Shown: positions 16,061-24,130 of the stretch, piece after piece | How the letters are laid out: each line of letters begins with the position of its first letter | How positions within the stretch are numbered: position 1 is the stretch's first letter | NCBI GenBank assembly: GCA_958427975.1 | Contig: CAUAEH010000020.1 | Location: 1-34,726 of the forward strand | Source: an uncultured Collinsella sp. | Lineage (GTDB): Bacteria > Actinomycetota > Coriobacteriia > Coriobacteriales > Coriobacteriaceae | Length of the DNA: 34,726 bases | Reading direction: 5' to 3' | Translations under genes and position numbers: made by a program | The notes under the pieces: generated by a model | What the model was told of the DNA's origin: nothing | The model's input: the letters and a program-made list of their open reading frames with translations, nothing else | Database searches by the model: none

Positions 16061-16425
16061 TGCTGAGTGGGCCTATAAGCCGGGTTCTGTCGTGAACGGT
16101 CATTTATCTTGTCTGCACGTTACCGTGCAGCTCCACGCACGCTACCCGAACGCGGACCGGGCCGGCCCATAGCGTTCCTATTCGCGCTTGCTCCGGATGG
16201 GGCTTGCCAAGCCGCCGTGTTGCCACGACGCTGGTGGTCTCTTACACCACCGTTTCAGCTTTTCCCTTTACGCCTTGCGGCGCAGGTGGGAGTCTTCTTT
16301 TCTGCGGCGCTTTCCGTCGGATCACTCCGCCCGGCCGTTAGCCGGCATCCCGCCCTCTGGAGCCCGGACTTTCCTCACGCGTGCTGCAAGCAGCACATCG
16401 CGCGACCGTCTGGCCCACTCAGCAG
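16061..16425 (-). ncRNA. rnpB: RNase P RNA (bacterial class A)
   Basis: The catalytic RNA that trims tRNA 5' ends. On the minus strand it begins TGCTGAGTGGGCCAGACGG and contains the universally conserved GAGGAAAGTCCGGGCTCC (16378-16361). Near the 3' end is GACAGAACCCGGCTTATAGG. The P1 helix is 13 bp: 16061-16073 with 16412-16424. Ends are set from P1 and may be off by a few bases. Confidence 0.96.
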
Positions 16426-16431
16426 TGCAAG

Positions 16432-16458
16432 AGTGTAGCACACCGTTGCCGCAGGCAA
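16432..16458 (-). promoter_or_regulatory. Probable rnpB promoter
   Basis: An extended -10, TGCTACACT (hexamer 16437-16432), lies just before the RNase P RNA 5' end. TTGCCT (16458-16453) is a possible -35 with a short 15-base spacer. The rest of the 16459-16690 gap shows no gene or recognisable element. Confidence 0.5.
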
Positions 16459-16687
16459 TGGCACAACACAAGCGTTCGACACGATAAACCAAGAACCACG
16501 CCATGCAGTACAATAGGGTTGTCGATGGGCAACGTCGTCAGTCGAGACGCGACCGCGCTCCGCACCCCTCCGTCTACTCGGTGCGTTCCCGCCTCCTCCC
16601 CGAGGCGGGATGTCGGCATTTTTCACGCACCGACAACCCAATAGCCTGTGGATGGCATGAGCAGCATCGTGCATCTCGGCGCCAAAT

Positions 16688-16723
16688 GCAAAAAGGGACC
16701 CGTCCATTACGGACGGGTCCCTT
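16688..16723 (-). terminator. Intrinsic terminator after rpsA
   Basis: AAGGGACCCGTCC (16693-16705) and GGACGGGTCCCTT (16711-16723) form a perfect 13-bp stem with a 5-nt loop. On the minus strand the stem runs into TTTTTGC. It lies 25 nt after the rpsA stop. Confidence 0.9.
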
Positions 16724-16747
16724 AAAACAAGTGATCGTCAAACCGAT

Positions 16748-17914
16748 TTACTCGGCGTCGGTCTCCTCGTCCTTCTTCTCGGAAGGAAGCGGGGTAACCT
16801 CGATCTCGACGCCCAGAGTCTCAGCAGCGGACTTCATGGACAGGGAGATACGACGACGGTCGAGGTCGATCTCCATGACCTTGACCTGAACCTTGTCGCC
16901 CACGTGGGTGACCTGAGAAGGCTGATCGACGTGCTTGTTGGCCATCTCGGAGATGTGAACCAGGCCCTCGATGCCCTCGCCCAGGTCGACGAAAGCGCCG
17001 AACGGGACAAGCTTGGTCACAGTGCCCTCGACGATAGCGCCGACGGGGTACTTCTTGACCAGTGCACGCCACGGATCCTCGGTGGTCTGCTTGAGACCCA
17101 GGGAGATGCGCTCGCGGTTGAGGTCGACGTCGAGAACCTCGACCTCGACCTCCTGGCCGACCTTGACAACCTCGGAAGGATGGTTGACGTGGTTCCAGGA
17201 GAGCTCGGAGATGTGGATGAGGCCGTCGATACCGCCGAGGTCGACGAAGGCGCCGAAGTCGACGATGGAGGAAACGGTGCCCTGGAGACGCATGCCAGAC
17301 TTGAGCTTGGACAGGATCTCGGAGCGCTCGGCCTTACGGGACTCCTCGAGCACGACGCGACGGGAGAGGACGACGTTGTTGCGGTTGCGGTCCATCTCGA
17401 TGACGCGAGCCTCGATGCGGGTACCCATGTAGGAGGTGAGGTCCTTGACGCGACGGAGGTCAACGAGGGAAGCGGGCAGGAAGCCACGCAGGCCGATGTC
17501 GAGGATCAGGCCGCCCTTGACAACCTCGATAACCTCGCCCTCGACGTTCTCGCCGGAGTTGAACTTCTCCTCGATGCGGTTCCAAGCACGCTCGTACTCG
17601 GCACGCTTCTTGGACAGGACCAGACGACCGTCCTTGTCCTCCTTCTGGAGAACCAGAGCCTCGATAGGATCACCGAGTGCAACGATGTCTGCAGGGTTAG
17701 CGTCCTTGCGGATGGACAGCTCGCGGACCGGAATAACGCCCTCGGACTTGAATCCGATGTCAACGAGCACCTCGTCATGCTCGATCTTAACGACAGTGCC
17801 GTTAACGAGATCGCCCTCATCAAAGTCGGTAATCGTACCGTCGATGAGGTTGTTCATCTCCTCCTCATTGACATCGTCAAGAGAGAAAATGGACGAGTTC
17901 TGAATCTCACTCAA
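16748..17914 (-). CDS. rpsA: 30S ribosomal protein S1 homologue, four S1 domains
   Basis: A 388-residue protein made of four S1 RNA-binding domains, roughly residues 36-104, 122-187, 207-276 and 292-361. Each has the V.(D/P)FGAFVDLG or similar core and ends in ISLS/ISLGLK-type strands. In the ribosome S1 helps mRNA binding and unfolding. E. coli S1 has six domains; four-domain forms are usual in Gram-positive and actinobacterial lineages. The acidic tail (SEKKDEETDAE) is free. The start is TTG at 17914 with AAAGGGG seven bases upstream. The 315-nt gap to the divergent HAD gene holds a 9-bp inverted repeat (18099-18107 and 18132-18140) and no gene. Confidence 0.93.
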   Translation of the reverse strand: MSEIQNSSIFSLDDVNEEEMNNLIDGTITDFDEGDLVNGTVVKIEHDEVLVDIGFKSEGVIPVRELSIRKDANPADIVALGDPIEALVLQKEDKDGRLVLSKKRAEYERAWNRIEEKFNSGENVEGEVIEVVKGGLILDIGLRGFLPASLVDLRRVKDLTSYMGTRIEARVIEMDRNRNNVVLSRRVVLEESRKAERSEILSKLKSGMRLQGTVSSIVDFGAFVDLGGIDGLIHISELSWNHVNHPSEVVKVGQEVEVEVLDVDLNRERISLGLKQTTEDPWRALVKKYPVGAIVEGTVTKLVPFGAFVDLGEGIEGLVHISEMANKHVDQPSQVTHVGDKVQVKVMEIDLDRRRISLSMKSAAETLGVEIEVTPLPSEKKDEETDAE

Positions 17915-18229
17915 AGGTGGACCCCTTTCGAACTACGGGGCCCCGATTGCTAGGACCTACAGAAGGGTGCGACAAGCACACAACGTTTAGGAACACTCGG
18001 GAGCCAACAGATACTAATGTGACGCTTATGCAATCACGTTCGTATAGGTTACGGGGAAATGAGTTCGATTTCAAGCGTGAACTGCGATTTTTTACTCGTG
18101 TGGAGACTTTTTCGTAATCTTATGAACACACGTCTCCACAACTTGACGATAACCAGCCAGGCATTTGGCTTTGGGGTAAAGTATCCGGAGCCAACGACTC
18201 TAGATCTAATTTACGAGAAAGGTGCCCGC

Positions 18230-18988
18230 GTGCTCAAAGCAGTCGTTTTCGATATGGACGAGACGCTTCTTAGCATCAACCTCAACGCGTTCATCCTTCG
18301 CTATTTTAAGGATGTCTCATCGATGCTCGCGGATATCGGGCGCCGCAGCCGCGGTGGCACGATGGCACGCCTCGGCACCATCTTGGTCGACCTCAACGCC
18401 AATCGCCGCAGCGGCACGGACAATCGCACCAATCTTGAGTTTTACCAAGAAGAGGTCGAGCGCCGATGCGGGATCCGCCTCTCCGATCCCCTCATCTACG
18501 AGGCGTTTACCTACTATGACCGCGAAGTTCTTCCGTACAAGAACGACGATGTCATTAACGCCCACGCTATGCCGGGCGCGCACGTCGCGCTCCAGGCCGT
18601 ACAGGACGCTGGACTGCGTTGCGCGCTCTTTACCAACCCCAGCTTTCCCCAGGGGGCCATCGAGTGCCGCATGGGCTGGGGCGACCTGGCCGACGCCCCC
18701 TTTGAGCTCGTCACGCACATGGGAAACGCCACCCGCTGCAAGCCCGATGCCACCTACTATCTAGAGCAGCTTCAGGTGATGGGGCTCGAGCCGCACGAGG
18801 TCCTTATGGTGGGCAACGACCCCAAGCGCGACTTCCCGTCCCCCGATTGCGGCATCCAAACCGCCTTTGTGGGCCAAGGCAAGCCCAGCCGAGCCACTTG
18901 GCGCGGAACCATGGAAGACTTCGCCCGCGACTTCAACGCCGTAATCGAAGCCTTCTACGAACACCAAGTAGCCGACGAACTGTCGTAG
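18230..18988 (+). CDS. HAD-family hydrolase (phosphatase-like)
   Basis: A 252-residue haloacid dehalogenase-fold protein. It has motif I VVFDMDETLL (nucleophile Asp about 8), motif II LFTNPS, a lysine near CKPDATYY for motif III and motif IV MVGNDPKRDFP. A helical cap of about 90 residues lies between motifs I and II. It probably removes phosphate from a small metabolite; no substrate can be named. GTG at 18230 is preferred, since GAAAGG lies seven bases upstream and it begins directly at the first strand. The open frame extends upstream without domain features. Divergent from rpsA and followed by structured element copy B. Confidence 0.85.
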   Translation: MLKAVVFDMDETLLSINLNAFILRYFKDVSSMLADIGRRSRGGTMARLGTILVDLNANRRSGTDNRTNLEFYQEEVERRCGIRLSDPLIYEAFTYYDREVLPYKNDDVINAHAMPGAHVALQAVQDAGLRCALFTNPSFPQGAIECRMGWGDLADAPFELVTHMGNATRCKPDATYYLEQLQVMGLEPHEVLMVGNDPKRDFPSPDCGIQTAFVGQGKPSRATWRGTMEDFARDFNAVIEAFYEHQVADELS

Positions 18989-19033
18989 GACCCCTCGCTC
19001 CAAACAAAATAACGCCGCAGGTTGAGCATAAGC

Positions 19034-19145
19034 CAGCGAAAACGCCCCTAAGCGAGCAATGTGCCTTGAAAGAGGAGGGCATAGGCCTTGTGGCCATGCC
19101 CGACGATTGAAAGGTAGATTGCCGCTTAGGGGCGTTTGCAGCGTC
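19034..19145. ncRNA. Structured repeat element, copy B (putative RNA)
   Basis: AAACGCCCCTAAGC (19040-19053) pairs perfectly with 19124-19137, enclosing a 70-nt core. The core is nearly identical to copy A (15941-16053): GAGCAA at the start, TGCCTTGAAAGA, an inner hairpin GGGCAT-a-GGCC / GGCCATGCCC, TTGAAAGG and AGATTGCC. Flanks CAGCGA and GCAGCGTC are also shared. Against copy A, seven of fourteen outer pairs and one inner pair change together and stay Watson-Crick. It lies between the convergent HAD gene and the cysteine desulfidase gene. Strand and function are unknown. Confidence 0.65.
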
Positions 19146-19150
19146 GACCG

Positions 19151-19178
19151 GTTACGCGGTTTGGTAAAACCGCGTAAC
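19151..19178 (-). terminator. Hairpin at the end of the cysteine desulfidase gene
   Basis: GTTACGCGGTTT (19151-19162) and AAACCGCGTAAC (19167-19178) form a perfect 12-bp stem with a 4-nt loop touching the stop codon. No U-run follows, so it may stabilise the 3' end rather than terminate. Confidence 0.5.
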
Positions 19179-20497
19179 TAACAAACCTGGGTTTTGCCGA
19201 TCATGATGTTGAGGATCTCGACGTCGGTATCTTTCATACCCACACGGCCCACGTAGCCCATGCTGGCGATTGTCTGCTCAACGGTATCTTGGATCAGGCC
19301 CTCGCCGGCGCGGAAGCCGCGACCCTGCATGGCCATATCATGGCCCAGAATCGCCGCATCAACGGCAGCAGAGATCTTGGCGGCACAGCTCGCCTTGGCG
19401 CCGTCGCACACGATGCCGCCAACGTTGCCGAGCGTATTCGAGACCGTCGCGCCAATCTGCTCGCGCGTGCCACCGCACAGCCAGGTAATCGCGGCGCCGG
19501 CGCCGCACGCGGCGCAAATAGCACCGCAAAACGCCGAGAGCGCACCAATATAGCTCTTGATATGCACGGCGATAAGATCGGACAGCATCACGGCGCGCAC
19601 CAGGCGCTCGTGGTCGCAACGCAGGTACTCGGCATACTCCATGACGGGCAATGCGCAGGTAATGCCCTGATTGCCCGAGCCGCACACAATGGCGACCGGC
19701 AGCGCGCAGCCGTTCATGCGGGCGTCGGACCCGGCGGCCGCACGGGCACGGGCACGGCAGGCGACGTCATCGGCACGAGCACCCAGCAGCGTACGACCAA
19801 CCTCGGCGCCCCAAGCGTGCGCAAGGCCCTCGGCACTGATTGCGCCATTCAGCTCAATCTGACGCTCAACGGCAGAGCGGGCGTCCTCAATGTCACCGTC
19901 CTCGATAAAGTCGATGATGGACTCAATGCTCATAGGGGTATCGGCCTTATCCGCCGCACGCTCGGCCACCACGCGCTCGGCGCAGGCGGCACACTCCCCC
20001 GCCGACTTGCCGCATACCGGAATACCATCGAGCGTATGGCACGTGACATTAGTGTGGTGATCGGTAATCTCGACGACCGCGGTATGGCCCCCAGCCGTGG
20101 CAGTCACCTTGATGTAGAGGTTGGGCACACCCTCGACAAGCGACACATCGCAGTAGTCGGCGTCGGCGAGGAGCTCGGCCACGCGAGCACGGTCTTCATC
20201 GTTAACGCTCTCGAGCACCTCGAGCGCGCTCTTGGCGTCGCCGCCCACGGCACCCAGCACGCCCGCGGCCTCAATACCGTGCATACCGCCCGAGTTGGGC
20301 ACGGTCACGCTCTTAACGTTCTTGATGATGTTGCCCGAGCAGGCAACGTCCATATGATCGGGTTCGCAACCGAGTGTCTGACTCGCCAGCGCCGCTGCAT
20401 AGGCAACGGCAATGGGCTCGGTGCAGCCGAGCGCGCAGACAAGTTCGCGGTTCAAAACATCGCAAAACGCGGCATCACGGATGGAATCGGTAGGCAT
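19178..20497 (-). CDS. cyuA: L-cysteine desulfidase (CyuA/YhaM, UPF0597 family)
   Basis: A 439-residue protein of the family that degrades L-cysteine to pyruvate, ammonia and sulfide using a [4Fe-4S] cluster. Visible are ALGCTEPIAVAYAAA (22-36), SGNIIKNVKSVTVPNSGG, CGSGNQGITCALPV and GGIVCDGAKASCAAKI; the cysteines in these motifs are the likely cluster ligands. The fold relates to the serine dehydratase alpha domain, so a serine-degrading relative is the alternative. ATG at 20497 has AGGAGA five bases upstream. A short frame with its own ribosome site overlaps the start (separate entry). The sulfide made could serve metY, which is inference. Confidence 0.88.
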   Translation of the reverse strand: MPTDSIRDAAFCDVLNRELVCALGCTEPIAVAYAAALASQTLGCEPDHMDVACSGNIIKNVKSVTVPNSGGMHGIEAAGVLGAVGGDAKSALEVLESVNDEDRARVAELLADADYCDVSLVEGVPNLYIKVTATAGGHTAVVEITDHHTNVTCHTLDGIPVCGKSAGECAACAERVVAERAADKADTPMSIESIIDFIEDGDIEDARSAVERQIELNGAISAEGLAHAWGAEVGRTLLGARADDVACRARARAAAGSDARMNGCALPVAIVCGSGNQGITCALPVMEYAEYLRCDHERLVRAVMLSDLIAVHIKSYIGALSAFCGAICAACGAGAAITWLCGGTREQIGATVSNTLGNVGGIVCDGAKASCAAKISAAVDAAILGHDMAMQGRGFRAGEGLIQDTVEQTIASMGYVGRVGMKDTDVEILNIMIGKTQVC

Positions 20498-20534
20498 AGG
20501 TATCTCCTGCTTGCATAACGGGCTGGGCTCTCAT
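20475..20534 (-). CDS. Possible 19-residue upstream ORF overlapping cyuA
   Basis: ATG at 20534 has AAAGGAG (20550-20544) nine bases upstream. It opens a 19-codon frame (MRAQPVMQAGDTYAYRFHP) that ends inside cyuA at 20475, overlapping it by 23 nt in another frame. The layout would couple translation of the two. It contains no cysteine, so it is not an obvious cysteine sensor. It may be chance. Confidence 0.3.
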   Translation of the reverse strand: MRAQPVMQAGDTYAYRFHP

Positions 20535-20661
20535 AATAGTTAGCTCCTTTATTTGATAACAATGCATCAAAAACCGCAACCATGGTTCCGGCAGACGGCG
20601 CTCAAGCGCAAACTGACGACATTCATTCACGAGAAGCCAGTCTTGTTGCCTGCTAAAGCGT

Positions 20662-20689
20662 TTGACCAAAAAACGCTCGAGCGTTTACT
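20662..20689 (+). promoter_or_regulatory. rpiB promoter region with a 16-bp perfect palindrome
   Basis: AAACGCTCGAGCGTTT (20671-20686) is a perfect palindrome. It lies between TTGACC (20662-20667, -35-like) and TTTACT (20684-20689, weak -10, 16-base spacer), about 80 nt before rpiB. A protein dimer bound there would block RNA polymerase. The regulator is not known. Confidence 0.45.
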
Positions 20690-20768
20690 CAAAAGTCGCG
20701 CTATCATGCAGTCGAACGCGGTAAACACCTTTAGCATTTGCGCCGCACAGACCAGAGAGGAACCATCC

Positions 20769-21236
20769 ATGAAGATCGGTATCGGTAACGACCACGCCGC
20801 CGTCGAGCTCAAGAACATCATCTCCGAGCACCTGAAGGAGCGCGGCTGTGAGGTCGTGAACTTTGGAACCGACACCTCCGAGAGCTTCGATTACCCCATC
20901 GCCGGCTACAAGGTGGGTAAGGCCGTGGCCAACGGTGACGTCGACCTGGGTATCCTGATCTGCGGTACCGGCGTCGGCATCAGCCTGGCTGCCAACAAGG
21001 TGGAGGGCGTTCGCGCCGTCGTGTGCTCCGAGCCCTTCAGCGCCAAGCTCTCCCGCATGCACAACAATACCAACGTGCTCGCTTTTGGCGCCCGCGTCGT
21101 GGGCTCCGAGCTCGCCAAGATGATCGTCGACGAGTGGCTCGACGCCGAGTTTGAGGGTGGTCGTCACGAGCGTCGCGTTAACCTCCTCAACGAGATCGAT
21201 CACACGCGCGCCCTTAAGATCGTCGACGAAGCCTAA
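20769..21236 (+). CDS. rpiB: Ribose-5-phosphate isomerase B (RpiB/LacAB family)
   Basis: A 155-residue cytosolic sugar-phosphate isomerase that interconverts ribulose-5-phosphate and ribose-5-phosphate. Family motifs are GNDHAAVELK (7-16), DVDLGILICGTGVGISLAANK with the catalytic cysteine at about 65, and RMHNNTNVLAFGARVVG with the ring-opening histidine at about 98. It ends with EGGRHERRVNLLNEID. Length is normal. ATG at 20769 has GAGAGG eight bases upstream. A related galactose-6-phosphate or allose-phosphate isomerase is possible. Confidence 0.93.
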   Translation: MKIGIGNDHAAVELKNIISEHLKERGCEVVNFGTDTSESFDYPIAGYKVGKAVANGDVDLGILICGTGVGISLAANKVEGVRAVVCSEPFSAKLSRMHNNTNVLAFGARVVGSELAKMIVDEWLDAEFEGGRHERRVNLLNEIDHTRALKIVDEA

Positions 21237-21260
21237 ACTATTCAGTGCCACAAGCTAACA

Positions 21261-21301
21261 GCAGGGGCCCGCTCGGAACACATGTCCGAGCGGGCCCCTG
21301 C
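21261..21301 (+). terminator. Intrinsic terminator after rpiB
   Basis: A 17-bp perfect stem (21261-21277 with 21285-21301, arms beginning GCAGGGGCCCGC) with a 7-nt loop, followed on the plus strand by ATAGATTTTGG. Confidence 0.85.
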
Positions 21302-21315
21302 ATAGATTTTGGAAT

Positions 21316-21349
21316 AAAAGGGCGCCGCGGATGGAGTTCCGCGGCGCCC
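21316..21349 (-). terminator. Intrinsic terminator after ndk
   Basis: GGGCGCCGCGG (21320-21330) and CCGCGGCGCCC (21339-21349) form a perfect 11-bp stem. On the minus strand it is followed by TTTTATTCC. Confidence 0.85.
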
Positions 21350-21387
21350 AAGCCACACGCTAACAGCTTTAAGGAGTCAAAGCTGGT

Positions 21388-21792
21388 TTAGCCAAAGAAG
21401 CGCTTGATCTCAATCTCGGCGTTCTCCAGGCAGTCGGAGCCGTGGATCACGTTGGCGTTGACATCGACGGCAAAGTCGCCGCGGATGGTACCAGGAGCAG
21501 CCTCAAGCGGGTTGGTAGCGCCCATGAGGGTGCGCATCTTAGCAACAGCGGAGAGACCGGAAACGACCATCTTGACGACCGGACCGCTCGTCATAAAGTC
21601 GCAGAGACCGCCAAAGAAGGGCTTGTCGGCCAGATGGGCGTAGTGCTCCTCGACGGTAGCGCGCTCGAGCGTGGTCATCTCCATGCGCTCGATGACAAGG
21701 CCGCTGCGCTCAATGCGAGCAACGATCTCGCCGATCTTACGGTCGCGCACGGCGTCGGGCTTAATCATGATGAAGGTCTTCTCGATAGCCAT
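21388..21792 (-). CDS. ndk: Nucleoside diphosphate kinase
   Basis: A 134-residue enzyme that passes the gamma-phosphate of ATP to other nucleoside diphosphates through a phosphohistidine. It has the start EKTFIMIKPDAVRDRKIGEI, the catalytic-histidine motif NVIHGSDCLENAE (histidine about 117), and GATNPLEAAPGTIRGDFA. Full length. ATG at 21792 has GAAAGG eight bases upstream. TTTAAC and TACGAT with a 17-base spacer (around 21860-21890, minus) may be its promoter, weakly matched. Confidence 0.96.
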   Translation of the reverse strand: MAIEKTFIMIKPDAVRDRKIGEIVARIERSGLVIERMEMTTLERATVEEHYAHLADKPFFGGLCDFMTSGPVVKMVVSGLSAVAKMRTLMGATNPLEAAPGTIRGDFAVDVNANVIHGSDCLENAEIEIKRFFG

Positions 21793-21970
21793 AAAAGTAG
21801 CCTTTCAAGTAGGTTCGCGCGTGCCCAAGTCCCATTCCGGCACCCGCCTGGACTGCATCGTAACAGAGTTTTAGCTGCAGTTAAACAAAAAGCTGTTTAT
21901 TGAAACGTTGCAATTTATTAAAGCGCTCCATATGTGTCACTTCTGTTTCGAAGCCCGATTAGAGTACCAT

Positions 21971-22011
21971 CCGACCGCCCATCAACCGCATCGAACAGAG
22001 CAGGCGGTCGG
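21971..22011. other. Hairpin in the 385-nt gap between ndk and argH
   Basis: CCGACCGCC (21971-21979) and GGCGGTCGG (22003-22011) pair perfectly with a 23-nt loop. The gap 21793-22177 otherwise holds the AT-rich ndk promoter zone and the argH terminator; no ORF with a ribosome site was seen. Confidence 0.4.
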
Positions 22012-22093
22012 TTGCCGCCCGCGAACGTAACCCCTTCACAACCTGCCCAAAGGTCCTACAGAAGTTCTCGACAAGCCCCTCCCCCATAGCAAC

Positions 22094-22127
22094 AAAATAC
22101 GGGCGCCCACATCAGCAGGCGCCCGTA
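22094..22127 (-). terminator. Intrinsic terminator after argH
   Basis: TACGGGCGCC (22099-22108) and GGCGCCCGTA (22118-22127) form a perfect 10-bp stem. On the minus strand it is followed by TTTTGTTGC. It lies 51 nt after the argH stop. Confidence 0.85.
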
Positions 22128-22177
22128 AAGTGAAAACGATTTATCAATAAATGGCCAAAACGGCTTAAGCCAAATCC

Positions 22178-23608
22178 CTACTTTACCCCGTGGCCCATCT
22201 CGACGACCTTAGTCAGTGACCCAAATACACCCTCGTCAGCCACGAGCTGTGCCTCGGCGCGATCAAGCTGCACGGCAACGGCGGCAGGGGCGGTGCCGCC
22301 CTCGGTCGTGCGCGCGGCGACAATCGACGGGATGTCGAGCGCCTCGGTAATGTCGCGCTCAAAGAGCGGGCTTGCCTCCTGGAACACCTCAAACGGCAGG
22401 TCCTCAAGATTGCAGCCGCGCTTCTCGCACATCAGGACCAGATGGCCCACCACGGCATGTGCCTCGCGGAACGGCAGGCCACGCTTGGCCAGGTAATCGG
22501 CAACATCGGTGGCGGCAAGGTGCCCCACGCCGCACTCGCGCGCCATGGCATCCTCGTTGACGGTCCAAGTCGAAATCATTCCGGCCATAACGGACAGGCA
22601 CTGCATGAGCGTATGGGCGGTATCGAGCGCGCCCTCCTTGTCCTCCTGCAAGTCCTTGTTATAAGCAAGCGGCAAGCCCTTCATGGTTACCAGCAGCTGC
22701 ACCAGGTTGCCGTACACGCGACCGCTCTTGCCGCGGATAAGCTCGGCAAAGTCGGGGTTCTTCTTCTGCGGCATGATAGACGAGCCGGTGGAGTAGGAGT
22801 CTGAAAGCGTGATAAAGCCAAATTCGGAGCTCGACCACAGCACGATCTCCTCGGAAAGACGCGACAGGTGCATCGCCATGACGGATCCGGCGTAATGCAG
22901 ATCGAGCAGGAAATCACGGTCGGAAACCGCATCGAGCGAGTTGGGAATCACGCCCGCAAAGCCAAGTTCAGCAGCCGTCATCTGGCGATCGAGCGGATAG
23001 CTCGTACCGGCAAGCGCGGCAGCACCCAGCGGGCAGTTGTCGGCGGCATCAAAGGCGGCCTTCAGGCGCGTAAAGTCGCGCGCGAACATCCAGGAATACG
23101 CCAGCAGATGATGCGACAGCAGCACGGGCTGAGCGTGCTGCATGTGCGTGTAGCCCGGCAAAATCACCTTGTCGTACTTCTTAGCCGCATCCACCAGCAC
23201 ATGGCGCAGCTCAAGATTGGCCTCCATGAGCTCCTTGGCCAGCGCCTTGACGCCCAGGCGCGTATCGGTCGCCACCTGGTCGTTGCGCGAACGCCCAGTA
23301 TGCAAGCGCTTGCCAGCCTCGCCGATGCGACGCGTCAGCTCGCTCTCGATGGACATATGAATGTCCTCATCGTTGATATCGAAGGTGAAGTTGCCGGCAT
23401 CGATATCCTGTTCGATTCCGGTCAGGCCCTTGGCAATCGCCTGCTCGTCCTCGGCACTGATGATGCCTTGGGTCGCCAGCATTTTGGCATGCGCCTTAGA
23501 GCCGGCGATATCCTGCTTATAGAGATGTTTGTCGACCGGCAGCGATGCGCCAAACTCCTGCGTGACCTCGGCCACGCCCGCCTCAAAACGACCGCCCCAA
23601 AGAGCCAT
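22178..23608 (-). CDS. argH: Argininosuccinate lyase
   Basis: A 476-residue enzyme for the last arginine step, splitting argininosuccinate into arginine and fumarate. It begins MALWGGRFEAGVAEV, and has the substrate loop GRSRNDQVATDTRL, TYPLDRQMTAAELGF, and the fumarase/ASL superfamily signature GSSIMPQKKNPD. Length is normal. I chose ATG at 23608, with AAAGGAG upstream, although the frame is open for 25 further codons lacking family features. It is downstream of argG on the same strand, with a small gene between. Its 3' end has a good terminator. Confidence 0.95.
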   Translation of the reverse strand: MALWGGRFEAGVAEVTQEFGASLPVDKHLYKQDIAGSKAHAKMLATQGIISAEDEQAIAKGLTGIEQDIDAGNFTFDINDEDIHMSIESELTRRIGEAGKRLHTGRSRNDQVATDTRLGVKALAKELMEANLELRHVLVDAAKKYDKVILPGYTHMQHAQPVLLSHHLLAYSWMFARDFTRLKAAFDAADNCPLGAAALAGTSYPLDRQMTAAELGFAGVIPNSLDAVSDRDFLLDLHYAGSVMAMHLSRLSEEIVLWSSSEFGFITLSDSYSTGSSIMPQKKNPDFAELIRGKSGRVYGNLVQLLVTMKGLPLAYNKDLQEDKEGALDTAHTLMQCLSVMAGMISTWTVNEDAMARECGVGHLAATDVADYLAKRGLPFREAHAVVGHLVLMCEKRGCNLEDLPFEVFQEASPLFERDITEALDIPSIVAARTTEGGTAPAAVAVQLDRAEAQLVADEGVFGSLTKVVEMGHGVK

Positions 23609-23726
23609 GGAACCGTCTCCTTTCTCCAAATACCAAAACAAGCGTCCAAAGCAATGTGCCCTGTCGCTAAAGCGATTTATCAACCGCTAGTTTTACACAC
23701 TCCCTGCCGCGCGCGGAGCCATGTAG

Positions 23727-23897
23727 CTAATTTGCAAAGAAGTGACGCACCATGCACTTGGCGCCCAACGTCTCCCTCCGGATGTTGCCCTGCGAACCAT
23801 CGATCCAGGCCTTCAGGCTCATAGGAACGTCCTCGACCCTTACAGCATCGAACTCGGGCGCGAGGGCAAGCAAAGCATGCGCGATAGCATTGAACAT
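23727..23897 (-). CDS. Small 56-residue protein between argG and argH, unknown function
   Basis: ATG at 23897-23895 has a GAGGAG ribosome site eight bases upstream and opens 56 codons ending in TAG (23729-23727). The product starts MFNAIAHALLALAPEFDAVR and ends GAKCMVRHFFAN. It is a mixed-charge soluble protein with one cysteine and a short amphipathic N-terminus; no signal or membrane span is evident. I do not recognise a family. It lies 118 nt before argH and 233 nt after argG on the same strand, downstream of a GC-rich hairpin. Good ribosome site and operon position favour a real gene; conservation is untested. Confidence 0.5.
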   Translation of the reverse strand: MFNAIAHALLALAPEFDAVRVEDVPMSLKAWIDGSQGNIRRETLGAKCMVRHFFAN

Positions 23898-23947
23898 AAT
23901 GGATACTCCTCATATATATAGGCACAGAGCCGCCAAATTGATAGAAG

Positions 23948-23977
23948 GAGCCCCGCCGGACAACCCCGGCGGGGCTC
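23948..23977 (-). terminator. GC-rich hairpin after argG
   Basis: GAGCCCCGCCGG (23948-23959) and CCGGCGGGGCTC (23966-23977) form a perfect 12-bp stem. On the minus strand it is followed only by CTTCTATC, so termination may be partial and let some transcripts reach the small gene and argH. Confidence 0.55.
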
Positions 23978-24130
23978 GGATTCAGCCGCAGACGCGGCAT
24001 CATATATGCGGGCGGAACGTAGGGGCCACCGATGTTAAGAAGTGTCAGCAAGCATAACGAAAGGTAGGGACCCCGTGCGCCCGTTATGTATCACGCGGAT
24101 GGGCCGCGCGGATACCAAGGGAAGGAGGCG

